Source: Sphaerochaetaceae bacterium
GTDB lineage: Bacteria; Spirochaetota; Spirochaetia; Sphaerochaetales; Sphaerochaetaceae
DNA length: 5,944 bases
Direction of reading: 5' to 3'
NCBI GenBank assembly: GCA_024405065.1
Contig: JAKSPF010000079.1
Span: 1-5,944, forward strand
Of this stretch, positions 1-5,944 are shown one piece after another. The translations under genes were made by a program, and so were the position numbers. The notes under the pieces were generated by a model. That model was not told the origin of the DNA, did not search any database, and was given only the letters and a program-made list of their open reading frames with translations. Within the stretch, counting starts at the first letter, position 1; every line of letters begins with the position of its first letter.

Positions 1-1304
1 AAGACATACCGGCAGGAAGTCACGTTCACACTCATAATATCCGTACACTTCTTAACGGTGATGTGTGTTTCAGTGATAAAAAGACTGACAGACAGATTGC
101 GGAAGACTTCAGAAATGAATGTATCAGATGGAAAAATAAAATACCTGAAGTGAATGTCTATCAAAGAAAAAACGGTGATATAGGCATAAGAAATGAACTG
201 TGGATTGTTCCAACCGTGGGGTGCGTAAACGGCGTTGCAAAGGTTCTGCAGGACTGGGGTAATGCAAATCTCGGTATTCCTGACGGAGTTTTTGCGTGGA
301 CTCACCCTTACGGGTGTTCTCAAACCGGAGATGACCTTGAAAATACAAGAAAAATCCTTGCAGGACTGGTTCGCCATCCCAATGCCGGAGGAGTACTTGT
401 ACTTGGACTCGGATGTGAAAACAACACAATGGAAGAATTCAAAAAGGCTGTCGGTGAGGTTGACCTTAAAAGAGTGAAGTTTGTTGTTGCACAGGAACAT
501 GATGATGAAATTGAATTCTGCCGTGAAATCATGAAAAAAATTGCAGAAGAGATACTTCAGGATAAAAGAACTCACGTTTCGGCAAGTAAACTCAGAATAG
601 GTCTGAAATGCGGGGGTTCGGACGGGTTTTCGGGAATCACTGCCAATCCGCTCACGGGGCTGTTCTGCAACAGGTTTTGTGCAATGGGAGGAAGTGTGAT
701 ACTCACTGAAATACCGGAAATGTTCGGTGCAGAGCAGGTTATTCTTCAACGTGCTGTATCACATACCGTACAAAAAGACTTTATTGAGCTTGTAAAAAAT
801 TTCAGAAATTATTACACATCGCACGGACAGCCTGTATATGAAAACCCGAGTCCCGGAAACATTGCCGGAGGAATATCAACACTTGAAGACAAAAGTTTGG
901 GCTGTGTTCAGAAAGGCGGAAATGCACCGGTGACCGACATTCTGTGTTATGGTGACATAGTTTCTTCACCGGGAACAACCATGCTTTACGGACCCGGAAA
1001 TGACATTGTTTCAACCACAGCACAGGCAGCATCCGGAGTACATATGATTATTTTCACAACGGGTCGCGGAACGCCGCTTGGAGCGCCTGTACCCGTAATA
1101 AAAATTGCATCAAATTCAGACCTTGCATCCCATAAAAACCACTGGACTGACTTTGATGCCGGCGGATTTTCACAGGAAAATGCAGAATCACTCACCTCTG
1201 CACTGTTTGACCTTGTCATTGAAACAGCATCCGGCAAAAAGACAAAAAACGAAGTCAACGGATACAGGGAAATTGCCATTTTCAAAGACGGAGTAACACT
1301 TTGA
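1..1304 (+). CDS. uxaA: altronate dehydratase, 5'-truncated by window edge
   Basis: UxaA-family dehydratase converting D-altronate to 2-keto-3-deoxy-D-gluconate, a cytosolic step of galacturonate catabolism. The reading frame is open to the left edge (first full codon at 3), and residues before the in-frame GTG at 63 read DIPAGSHVHTHNIRTLLNGD, the end of the N-terminal SAF domain. That GTG is therefore not the true start, and 433 residues are visible of a family usually near 490-500. Family hallmarks in order are IVPTVGCVN (about nt 207-233), THPYGCSQ (about 300-323), GLGCENN (about 405-425), LKCGGSDGFSG (about 603-635), PSPGN with LEDKSLGCVQKGG (about 847-922), YGPGND (about 987-1004), TTGRGTP (about 1057-1077) and a complete C-terminus REIAIFKDGVTL before TGA at 1302. 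Known family members are iron or manganese dependent, and the conserved cysteines fit this. Galactarate dehydratase (GarD) is a related possibility, but the altronate-type motifs favour UxaA. It is convergent with the nag operon, and its own promoter lies outside the window. Confidence 0.93.
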   Translation, partial: DIPAGSHVHTHNIRTLLNGDVCFSDKKTDRQIAEDFRNECIRWKNKIPEVNVYQRKNGDIGIRNELWIVPTVGCVNGVAKVLQDWGNANLGIPDGVFAWTHPYGCSQTGDDLENTRKILAGLVRHPNAGGVLVLGLGCENNTMEEFKKAVGEVDLKRVKFVVAQEHDDEIEFCREIMKKIAEEILQDKRTHVSASKLRIGLKCGGSDGFSGITANPLTGLFCNRFCAMGGSVILTEIPEMFGAEQVILQRAVSHTVQKDFIELVKNFRNYYTSHGQPVYENPSPGNIAGGISTLEDKSLGCVQKGGNAPVTDILCYGDIVSSPGTTMLYGPGNDIVSTTAQAASGVHMIIFTTGRGTPLGAPVPVIKIASNSDLASHKNHWTDFDAGGFSQENAESLTSALFDLVIETASGKKTKNEVNGYREIAIFKDGVTL

Positions 1305-1343
1305 CAATCAGGAAGTAAACCAAAACCTCCTTCAAAAAAATGA

Positions 1344-1365
1344 GGCTGTAACATCGGTTACAGCC
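1344..1365 (-). terminator. intrinsic terminator of the nag/SSS operon
   Basis: A perfect 9-bp inverted repeat, GGCTGTAAC-ATCG-GTTACAGCC, with a four-base loop. On the plus strand a run of seven A (1334-1340) lies just to its left. Read on the minus strand this is a GC-containing stem followed by TCA and seven T, a classical rho-independent terminator 24 bp beyond the stop of the symporter gene. On the plus strand the stem is followed by CCGTATACG rather than a T-run, so it should be weak for uxaA. It may still serve as a barrier to convergent transcription. Confidence 0.85.
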
Positions 1366-1388
1366 CCGTATACGTTTACCGTATCATC

Positions 1389-2834
1389 TTATTTTTCAGC
1401 AGGAAGATCCGTTGAATTTGTCTTTGACGGATACAGTATTGAGAAAACAACAAATGCAATCAATGCCACAATAAGACCGGGCACAATTGACTGACCGCCG
1501 AAAAATGCTCTGAGTCCGGGCAGAACCTTCACGTTGTCAAGCAGAACAACAACAACCGTACCGGCAATAAGAGATGCAATGGTTCCGGCTGTGGAGGATT
1601 TCTTCCAGTACATACCGAGGACATAGGGGAAGAATGTTCCTGCTGCTCTGAGAGTAAAGCAGAACGTAAGGATATTGATAAGACCTGACGTATTGAAGTA
1701 TGCAAAAATCAGAGCAAGCAAACCAACAACAATCATCATAATCTGTGTCATTTTCATGATTTCCTTATCGGTTGCATCTTTCTTGATGACCTGCTTGTAA
1801 ATATCATTTGCAAAGATTGAACCTGCACCGAGGAGATCTGAGTCAGCAGAACTCATTGTAGCAGAAATGATACCGGCAAAAAGCAGACCGCAGATAATAG
1901 GCGGCATAACTCTTGCAGCAAGAACAGGAAGAGCATATCTTGCACCTACGGATGAGAAGTCTTCAGCACCGAACTTGCCCATGTTGATAAGAGCAAGCAT
2001 AACAATACCGATGATTGTAGGAATGAAAGCATAAATCAGGTTGACTCCGCAAGCAAGAAGTGAACCCTGTTTTGCAGCTTTTCCGTCTTTTGCAGCGTAG
2101 TATCTGGCAACAGCTTCCTGACCTACGGTGAAAGTTCCGATGTACATAATGAACAGACTGATAACTGCAATCGGACTATAGCCTTTGAAAAGATTGAAAG
2201 TATCAGCCGGAACATTTGCAACAACATTTGACCAACCGCCCGCATAGCGAATTGAGAAAGGAATTGCCGCAGCCATACCGAGAACAATAAGGAACACCTG
2301 AACAAAGTCCGTAATAGTAACAGACCACATTCCACCCATCACGGCATAAATTGTAACAACAATACCTACGATAACAACTGCAAACTTATATGAGATTCCC
2401 AACATTGTTGAAAGAATCTGTGCAGAAGCTATGAACTGACCCGCTGTAAGACCGACAAGAGGCACAAACATAATCAGAGCGGTAACTACACCTGACTCCT
2501 TGCCGTACTTTCTTCTGAAATACTCAGGAACAGTCTTGACTTCGGTTTCTCTGAGCTTTGGAGCCACGAATGTGAGAGCTGCAAATGCAAGTCCCATTGC
2601 CATGATGTACCAAGCCGCCGACAGACCATGCTTCTGCATACCCTGCTGGACAACTCCCAGAGAAGAACCGCCGCCGATTTCAGTTGCGGCCAGCGTACCC
2701 ATCATAAGAAATGGTCCGAGCCTTCTGCCTGCAACAACAAAATCCTCATTGCTGTCTATCTTTTTGCTTGATTTATAGCCTATGTAAAGCATGGCAAGCA
2801 TGTAAACAACAACAATACCGATAACGATACCCAT
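1389..2834 (-). CDS. sodium:solute symporter (SSS family)
   Basis: Inner-membrane Na+-coupled carrier of the SSS family (PutP/SGLT-like), 481 residues, with about 13 hydrophobic segments spread from residue 2 to 468. Family signatures seen are a polar junction after the first helix (GYKSSKKIDSNEDFVVAGR, 19-37), a glycine-rich first repeat helix TEIGGGSSLG (51-60), VMGGMWSVTITDFVQ (165-179), and AGIISATMSSADSDLL (320-335). The serine pair 328-329 corresponds to the known Na2-site serines of SSS transporters. The ATG at 2834 is chosen because AAGGAGG (2840-2846) sits five bases upstream. It is the last gene of the operon, 61 bp downstream of nagB, and ends just before the terminator. SSS sequence does not specify substrate. 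From context I infer an amino sugar or related solute, but a sugar acid, sialic acid or amino acid cannot be excluded, and the adjacent uxaA makes a uronate an alternative. Confidence 0.92.
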   Translation of the reverse strand: MGIVIGIVVVYMLAMLYIGYKSSKKIDSNEDFVVAGRRLGPFLMMGTLAATEIGGGSSLGVVQQGMQKHGLSAAWYIMAMGLAFAALTFVAPKLRETEVKTVPEYFRRKYGKESGVVTALIMFVPLVGLTAGQFIASAQILSTMLGISYKFAVVIVGIVVTIYAVMGGMWSVTITDFVQVFLIVLGMAAAIPFSIRYAGGWSNVVANVPADTFNLFKGYSPIAVISLFIMYIGTFTVGQEAVARYYAAKDGKAAKQGSLLACGVNLIYAFIPTIIGIVMLALINMGKFGAEDFSSVGARYALPVLAARVMPPIICGLLFAGIISATMSSADSDLLGAGSIFANDIYKQVIKKDATDKEIMKMTQIMMIVVGLLALIFAYFNTSGLINILTFCFTLRAAGTFFPYVLGMYWKKSSTAGTIASLIAGTVVVVLLDNVKVLPGLRAFFGGQSIVPGLIVALIAFVVFSILYPSKTNSTDLPAEK

Positions 2835-2895
2835 AAAATCCTCCTTAATAGATTCAATATAATTCTGTCATAAACTTTACCGCAACACAAGTTTT

Positions 2896-3633
2896 TTATT
2901 TCACCAACATTGAGGCTGCTTCATCATCTATGAAAAGGTACCACTGAGGGTGAGTTTTCAGAAGAGTTGCAGGCACCATATTGTTCACAGGCTGGGTGAT
3001 TGTATCATAGACAGCCTTTGCCTTAACTGCATGAGGAACTACGGAAACAATCGTTTTACATGACATTATCTGACGAGGCAACATTGAAATAGCCTGACGC
3101 GGGACATCGTCTTCTGTGGCGAACCAGCCCTCTCCTACCTGCTGCATTCTGCACTTGTGGTCAAGATTCACAACTCTGTAAGCCTCGGTTGCGTCAAAAT
3201 CTGCTGGAGGATCGTTGAACGCAATATGACCGTTCTCTCCAATCCCGATTATACCTACGTCGATCTCATCACTTCTCAGTTCGGCAGTGAGTTTCTTTAT
3301 GTTTTCCTGCACATCCCCTTCTCCGTTCACAAAGTGAGCAGCCTTCATCGGAACAAGGTTTACAAACCTCTCTTTAAGATACTTGCGGAAAGAAGCTTTG
3401 TGTGATTCCGGAAGATTCACATATTCGTCAAGATGGAACATTTCAACTTTGTTCCACTGAACATTGAGCTTCACCAGAGCCTGAAACATTTCAAACTGGC
3501 TTGCACCTGTTGAAACCACAATCCTTGCATAGCCTTTTTTCTCAACAGCACTGTTGATAAGCTCTGCAACTTTCTCGGCAGCCTTTCTGCCGTTTTCCAC
3601 CGCAGTGGAAGAAATACTGATGTTTACGTTCAT
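2896..3633 (-). CDS. nagB: glucosamine-6-phosphate deaminase
   Basis: Cytosolic isomerase/deaminase converting glucosamine-6-phosphate to fructose-6-phosphate and ammonia, following NagA. With the ATG at 3633 the protein has 245 residues, shorter than the 266-residue E. coli enzyme. Visible motifs are the phosphate-binding VSTGASQ (40-46), HLDEY (67-71) with D69 matching the proton-relay Asp72 of E. coli, GIGENGHIAFNDP (130-142) with catalytic H136, and KAKAVYDTIT (204-213) followed by the C-terminal PATLLKTHPQWYLFID (221-236). The position equivalent to E. coli Glu148 is Asp (D141), a variant I associate with a subgroup of short bacterial NagB-like proteins. The start is set by GGAGGT at 3638-3643. 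A further upstream in-frame GTG (3654) would add MPASEVK but has no suitable ribosome site. It lies 24 bp after nagA, which supports co-transcription. A 6-phosphogluconolactonase assignment is unlikely given the GHIAFND motif and nagA linkage. Confidence 0.9.
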   Translation of the reverse strand: MNVNISISSTAVENGRKAAEKVAELINSAVEKKGYARIVVSTGASQFEMFQALVKLNVQWNKVEMFHLDEYVNLPESHKASFRKYLKERFVNLVPMKAAHFVNGEGDVQENIKKLTAELRSDEIDVGIIGIGENGHIAFNDPPADFDATEAYRVVNLDHKCRMQQVGEGWFATEDDVPRQAISMLPRQIMSCKTIVSVVPHAVKAKAVYDTITQPVNNMVPATLLKTHPQWYLFIDDEAASMLVK

Positions 3634-3637
3634 CTTT

Positions 3638-3643
3638 ACCTCC
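3638..3643 (-). promoter_or_regulatory. ribosome binding site deciding the nagB start
   Basis: Minus-strand GGAGGT, four bases before the ATG at 3633, is a near-ideal Shine-Dalgarno sequence inside the nagA-nagB gap. It favours ATG 3633 over the in-frame GTG at 3654, which lies upstream of this site. Confidence 0.8.
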
Positions 3644-3657
3644 GAAGCCGGCACCGT

Positions 3658-4833
3658 TCAGAATCTGAACTCTCCGCCGACCATAACGTGTTTTATGTTT
3701 ATATCATCATCAAAAATGTTGATATCCGCATCAAATCCCCGTGCAAGCATGCCTTTGCAATCTGCAATATTCATTACCTCAGCAGGATTCACGGTCATCA
3801 TTGCAACCGCTTCCTCAATCGGAAGCCCCACCGTTTTGTGCATGGTTCTCACACAACGGTCAGATGTACATACACTTCCTGCAAAGGATGTACGGTCAGG
3901 CATCACGGCCACCCCGTTCTCAATAAAACATTTCTGCCCGTATTTGAGACTTCCAAGCAGAATTTCAGAACCTTCCGGCATACCGGCTCCGCGTGAAGAA
4001 TCGGTTATAAGTGAAATTCTGTCATTTGATTTTGTCTTCACTATCAATTTCAGAAGTTCTTTGGGAAGGTGTTTACCGTCAGCTATTATCTCCACAGTCA
4101 TTCCGTCAAGAAGATATGCTGTCTCAACAACACCGAGGTAACGGTAAGCATTTCTCCTGTGAATTGTGGACATTCCGGAGTACAGGTGAGTCACATGTGT
4201 AAATCCGCATTCATACGCAGGCACAAGTTCCTGATAGCAGGCATCCGAATGTCCCACCGCGGCAAGAATACCCCGCCTTACCAGCTCCCTTCCGAGTTCA
4301 AGCGAACCTTCAAGTTCGGGTGCTGCGGAAATACGCACTATGTCACTGCAGTATTCAAGAATCTTCATGTAATGTTCCGGTGACGGTTTCTTCAGATAAG
4401 CAGGATCCTGTGCCCCTTTCTGCTCCATACTGAAATACGGACCCTCAAGGTGAATTCCCAGAAGATCGGGACCGTCCTTCATTTTCTTCTTAACTTCAGA
4501 ATAACAGTCAAAAAAACCGAACAGGTCTTCATCCGGACACGTGAGAGTTGTAGGAACAAGGCTTGTTGTCCCATGCATCATGTGAGCCTTTGCCGCTCCT
4601 TCCACAGCCTCAGGCGTTCCGTCCATAAAGTCATATCCTCCGCCGCCGTGAAGATGCATATCAATAAAACCGGGACTCACATACAACCCTTTGCAATCCG
4701 TAACCTCACAGCCGGAAGGTATTCTTCCGTCTTCTGAAACTTCACATATTTTTCCGTTTTCAACAACAACCGCAGCTCCGTCAAGGACTCTGGACGGTGT
4801 AATCACTTTTCCGTTTACAAGTGCTTTCTTCAT
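3658..4833 (-). CDS. nagA: N-acetylglucosamine-6-phosphate deacetylase
   Basis: Amidohydrolase-superfamily enzyme of 391 residues, the usual length, removing acetate from GlcNAc-6-phosphate to give GlcN-6-phosphate for NagB. The composite layout is visible: a small N-terminal beta-sandwich strand region (ALVNGKVITPSRVLDG, 4-19), the TIM-barrel core, and a C-terminal return (GFDADINIFDDDI, 366-378). Metal and active-site residues seen are H60 and H62 (DMHLHGGGG), E130 (HLEGP), H195 (VGHSDA), H216 (THVTHL), H255 (ADGKH) and catalytic D278 (LITDSS). Two motifs differ from the E. coli-type form: HLYSGM replaces HLFNAM, and TDSSRGAG replaces TDAMAAAG. To my knowledge these occur in a NagA subgroup of anaerobes. 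The ATG at 4833 is preceded by CAGGGA with suitable spacing, 15 bp after the stop of the upstream small ORF, so translation may be coupled. It is the first clearly functional gene of the nagA-nagB-symporter operon. Confidence 0.93.
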   Translation of the reverse strand: MKKALVNGKVITPSRVLDGAAVVVENGKICEVSEDGRIPSGCEVTDCKGLYVSPGFIDMHLHGGGGYDFMDGTPEAVEGAAKAHMMHGTTSLVPTTLTCPDEDLFGFFDCYSEVKKKMKDGPDLLGIHLEGPYFSMEQKGAQDPAYLKKPSPEHYMKILEYCSDIVRISAAPELEGSLELGRELVRRGILAAVGHSDACYQELVPAYECGFTHVTHLYSGMSTIHRRNAYRYLGVVETAYLLDGMTVEIIADGKHLPKELLKLIVKTKSNDRISLITDSSRGAGMPEGSEILLGSLKYGQKCFIENGVAVMPDRTSFAGSVCTSDRCVRTMHKTVGLPIEEAVAMMTVNPAEVMNIADCKGMLARGFDADINIFDDDINIKHVMVGGEFRF

Positions 4834-4848
4834 TTTGTTTTTCCCTGT

Positions 4849-5202
4849 TCAGTTTTCCTGATTACTCCAAAGATTACCTTCCTCATTGAAGGAAAGCTCA
4901 TAAGGTTCTCCCAAAACCTCAATTTCCGGATTTGCATTTGCTTCTTCAAGCATACTCTCCGAGATTTCAATTTCATAAACATCAACCGTGTTGTGAATTC
5001 TTACCATACGCACTTTTGTGCGGTCAATTTCAACACAACCTCTGATACATGCTGCAATGGCATAGTAATCATTTTTCAGAATCATCGGAATTTTCACCGT
5101 ATCAAAAATGGTGCTCGTCACCGCATTGACGTAACTCTCCTCAAGATTGCATTTGTCAAAAAGTCTTTTTGTACACACATCAGACACGCCCGACACCGGA
5201 TT
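4849..5202 (-). pseudogene. orphan C-terminal fragment, possibly of a LarA-like (DUF2088) isomerase
   Basis: An open frame runs from just after an in-frame TAA (5203-5205) to TGA at 4849. The first usable start is GTG at 5196, giving 115 residues. No Shine-Dalgarno precedes it (upstream bases are AAAACTAAAATCCG), yet the sequence looks like real, soluble protein: GVSDVCTKRLFDKCN (3-17), NAVTSTIFDTVKIPMIL (24-40), RMVRIHNTVDVYEIEISE (63-80) and an acidic end with NEEGNLW (104-110). It seems to begin mid-domain. From memory the pattern resembles the C-terminal part of nickel-pincer lactate-racemase-like (LarA/DUF2088) proteins, which are around 400 residues or longer, but I cannot verify this. 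I infer a 3' remnant left when the adjacent DUF4143 gene arrived or by deletion. A genuine small leader gene of the nag operon remains possible. It is transcribed toward nagA with only 15 bp between them. Confidence 0.45.
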
Positions 5203-5217
5203 TTAGTTTTCATCATC

Positions 5218-5247
5218 AGTATCACATATAAATTTATCAGTCGTCAA
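5218..5247 (-). promoter_or_regulatory. candidate sigma70 promoter for the nag operon
   Basis: On the minus strand TTGACG (5242-5247) and GATACT (5218-5223) are separated by 18 bp, matching five of six and four of six consensus positions. The placement is sensible: directly after the DUF4143 stop codon and before the small ORF, nagA, nagB and the symporter. An ATAAATTTAT palindrome (5228-5237) fills part of the spacer and might be an operator, though such an AT-rich 10-mer can arise by chance. No regulator gene is in the window. Confidence 0.45.
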
Positions 5248-5253
5248 CTTTTT

Positions 5254-5944
5254 TCATAGTAGCCATGCCATATAAGGCGGAATACAAAGAATGTCGTCTT
5301 TATAGGTCAAATTCTTCGGATGAATTACGTAGCATTCCCCGATTCTGTTTTTGAACTTCTCTCTAAATCTGTTTAAAGAAATGGTTGAATAGTTCTTTGA
5401 AGACTTGACTTCTATGGGAAAAACTTTGTACTTCAACTTGTCGTTGTTAGAAATCAAGAAATCTATTTCTATATCGTTTCTATGCTTTTCTTCTGAATAA
5501 TGGGTATAGAAGTATAATTTATGTCCATTTGCTACAAGCATTTGAGCAATAACATTTTCAAAAAGCATTCCTTCGTTAAGAGAAAGTTTGCCGGCAAGTA
5601 TTTGCTTATAAATATCTTCATTCATCAAAGAGTTTTCATCAAACGTATGACTGACTAAAAGTCCCGTATCACTTAAATAGCACTTTATGTAGGAACGATC
5701 TTTGTTAAGGGAAAAACCGATATTCGGATCTGAACACAAAAAACATTCATTTGATATCATTGAATCGGAAAGCCAGAAAAAAGTTTCTTCATATCTGTCA
5801 GCTGAAGTACCGTTTAAAACATCCTTGAATATCACTCTTTTTTCATGCTTGGACAGTAATGCAGGAATCTGATCATAAATTGCAAGAACCTTGCTTCTGT
5901 ATTGAGCGTGTATTGTCATAATATCTTCCCGATACAAGGCAAGA
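5254..5944 (-). CDS. ATP-binding protein with DUF4143 C-terminal domain, 5'-truncated by window edge
   Basis: The frame stays open to the right edge (codons before the TTG at 5937 are coding), so the start lies outside and about 229 residues are visible. In the common AAA-ATPase/DUF4143 proteins of about 430 residues, the N-terminal P-loop ATPase half precedes this part. Numbering from TTG 5937, features are a helical linker (DQIPALLSKHEKRVIF, 22-37), FWLSDSMI (54-61), CYLSDTGLL (86-94), KLSLNEGMLFENVIAQML (117-134), then DIEIDF (155-160) and PIEVKSSK (174-181). The order E127...D159...E176-x-K178 resembles a PD-(D/E)XK nuclease fold, as proposed for DUF4143. The cellular role of these proteins is unknown, and they are often multi-copy and horizontally spread. 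The gene is noticeably AT-rich: one hand-counted line (5401-5460) has 20 G/C of 60, against 34 and 26 of 60 for two nagA lines. This suggests separate ancestry. Nothing links it functionally to the nag genes. Confidence 0.85.
   Translation of the reverse strand, partial: LALYREDIMTIHAQYRSKVLAIYDQIPALLSKHEKRVIFKDVLNGTSADRYEETFFWLSDSMISNECFLCSDPNIGFSLNKDRSYIKCYLSDTGLLVSHTFDENSLMNEDIYKQILAGKLSLNEGMLFENVIAQMLVANGHKLYFYTHYSEEKHRNDIEIDFLISNNDKLKYKVFPIEVKSSKNYSTISLNRFREKFKNRIGECYVIHPKNLTYKDDILCIPPYMAWLL

Noticed and set aside
63..65. GTG at 63 as the start of uxaA
   Set aside because: The codons upstream to the window edge are open and encode the end of the SAF domain, so the gene begins outside the window.
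986..1354. 122-codon minus-strand ORF opposite the end of uxaA
   Set aside because: Antisense to strongly conserved UxaA sequence and running into the terminator region. No family features or ribosome site.
1366..1380. CGTATACG palindrome next to the terminator
   Set aside because: A short 8-bp self-complementary sequence without conserved context, expected by chance.
2856..2885. Possible separate promoter for the symporter in the 61-bp gap (TTGCGG, 18 bp, TATATT on the minus strand)
   Set aside because: The -10 is good but the -35 matches only three of six consensus positions, and AT-rich gaps produce such matches easily. Operon read-through is the simpler explanation.
3554..4141. 195-codon plus-strand ORF opposite nagA and the nagB start
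   Set aside because: It lies antisense to two confidently identified enzymes. Its translation is a low-complexity mix rich in Ser, Thr, Ile and Phe, with no recognisable domain, so it is a shadow frame.
5228..5237. ATAAATTTAT as a terminator stem for the DUF4143 gene
   Set aside because: An all-AT palindrome without a loop or a following T-run cannot form a stable terminator hairpin. I see no terminator between this gene and the nag operon.

Overview
The window holds two converging metabolic units and part of an unrelated gene, all protein-coding and tightly packed. I see no rRNA, tRNA, CRISPR array, insertion sequence or prophage. The content (hexuronate and amino-sugar catabolism, a cysteine-rich altronate dehydratase, an AAA/DUF4143-type ATPase gene) suggests an anaerobic, probably gut- or host-associated bacterium of moderate to low GC, such as a Clostridia, Spirochaete, Synergistetes or Lentisphaerae relative. 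The sequence alone does not let me choose among these.

Layout. Left edge to 1304 (+): altronate dehydratase (uxaA), cut by the window edge within its N-terminal SAF domain. 1305-1388: convergent intergenic gap with an intrinsic terminator oriented for the minus-strand operon. 4833 down to 1389 (-): nagA (GlcNAc-6-phosphate deacetylase), nagB (glucosamine-6-phosphate deaminase) and a sodium:solute symporter (SSS), in that transcriptional order and separated by 24 and 61 bp. 5196-4849 (-): a 115-codon ORF lying 15 bp upstream of nagA that looks like the orphan C-terminus of a larger enzyme. 5197-5253: a short spacer with a good sigma70-type promoter candidate pointing into the operon. 5944-5254 (-): the C-terminal half of an AAA-ATPase/DUF4143 gene, cut by the right edge and visibly more AT-rich than the rest.

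How the genes work together. NagA and NagB perform consecutive steps, GlcNAc-6-P to GlcN-6-P plus acetate, then GlcN-6-P to fructose-6-P plus ammonia. The co-directional SSS carrier is the obvious candidate for Na+-driven import of an amino sugar or amino-sugar-containing solute. No sugar kinase, PTS component or regulator is visible, so phosphorylation must be encoded elsewhere. UxaA belongs to the separate galacturonate branch (altronate to 2-keto-3-deoxygluconate).

I do not see a novel system here. The most interesting points are the apparent gene remnant beside the AT-rich DUF4143 gene, the unassigned SSS substrate, and variant active-site residues in NagA and NagB.
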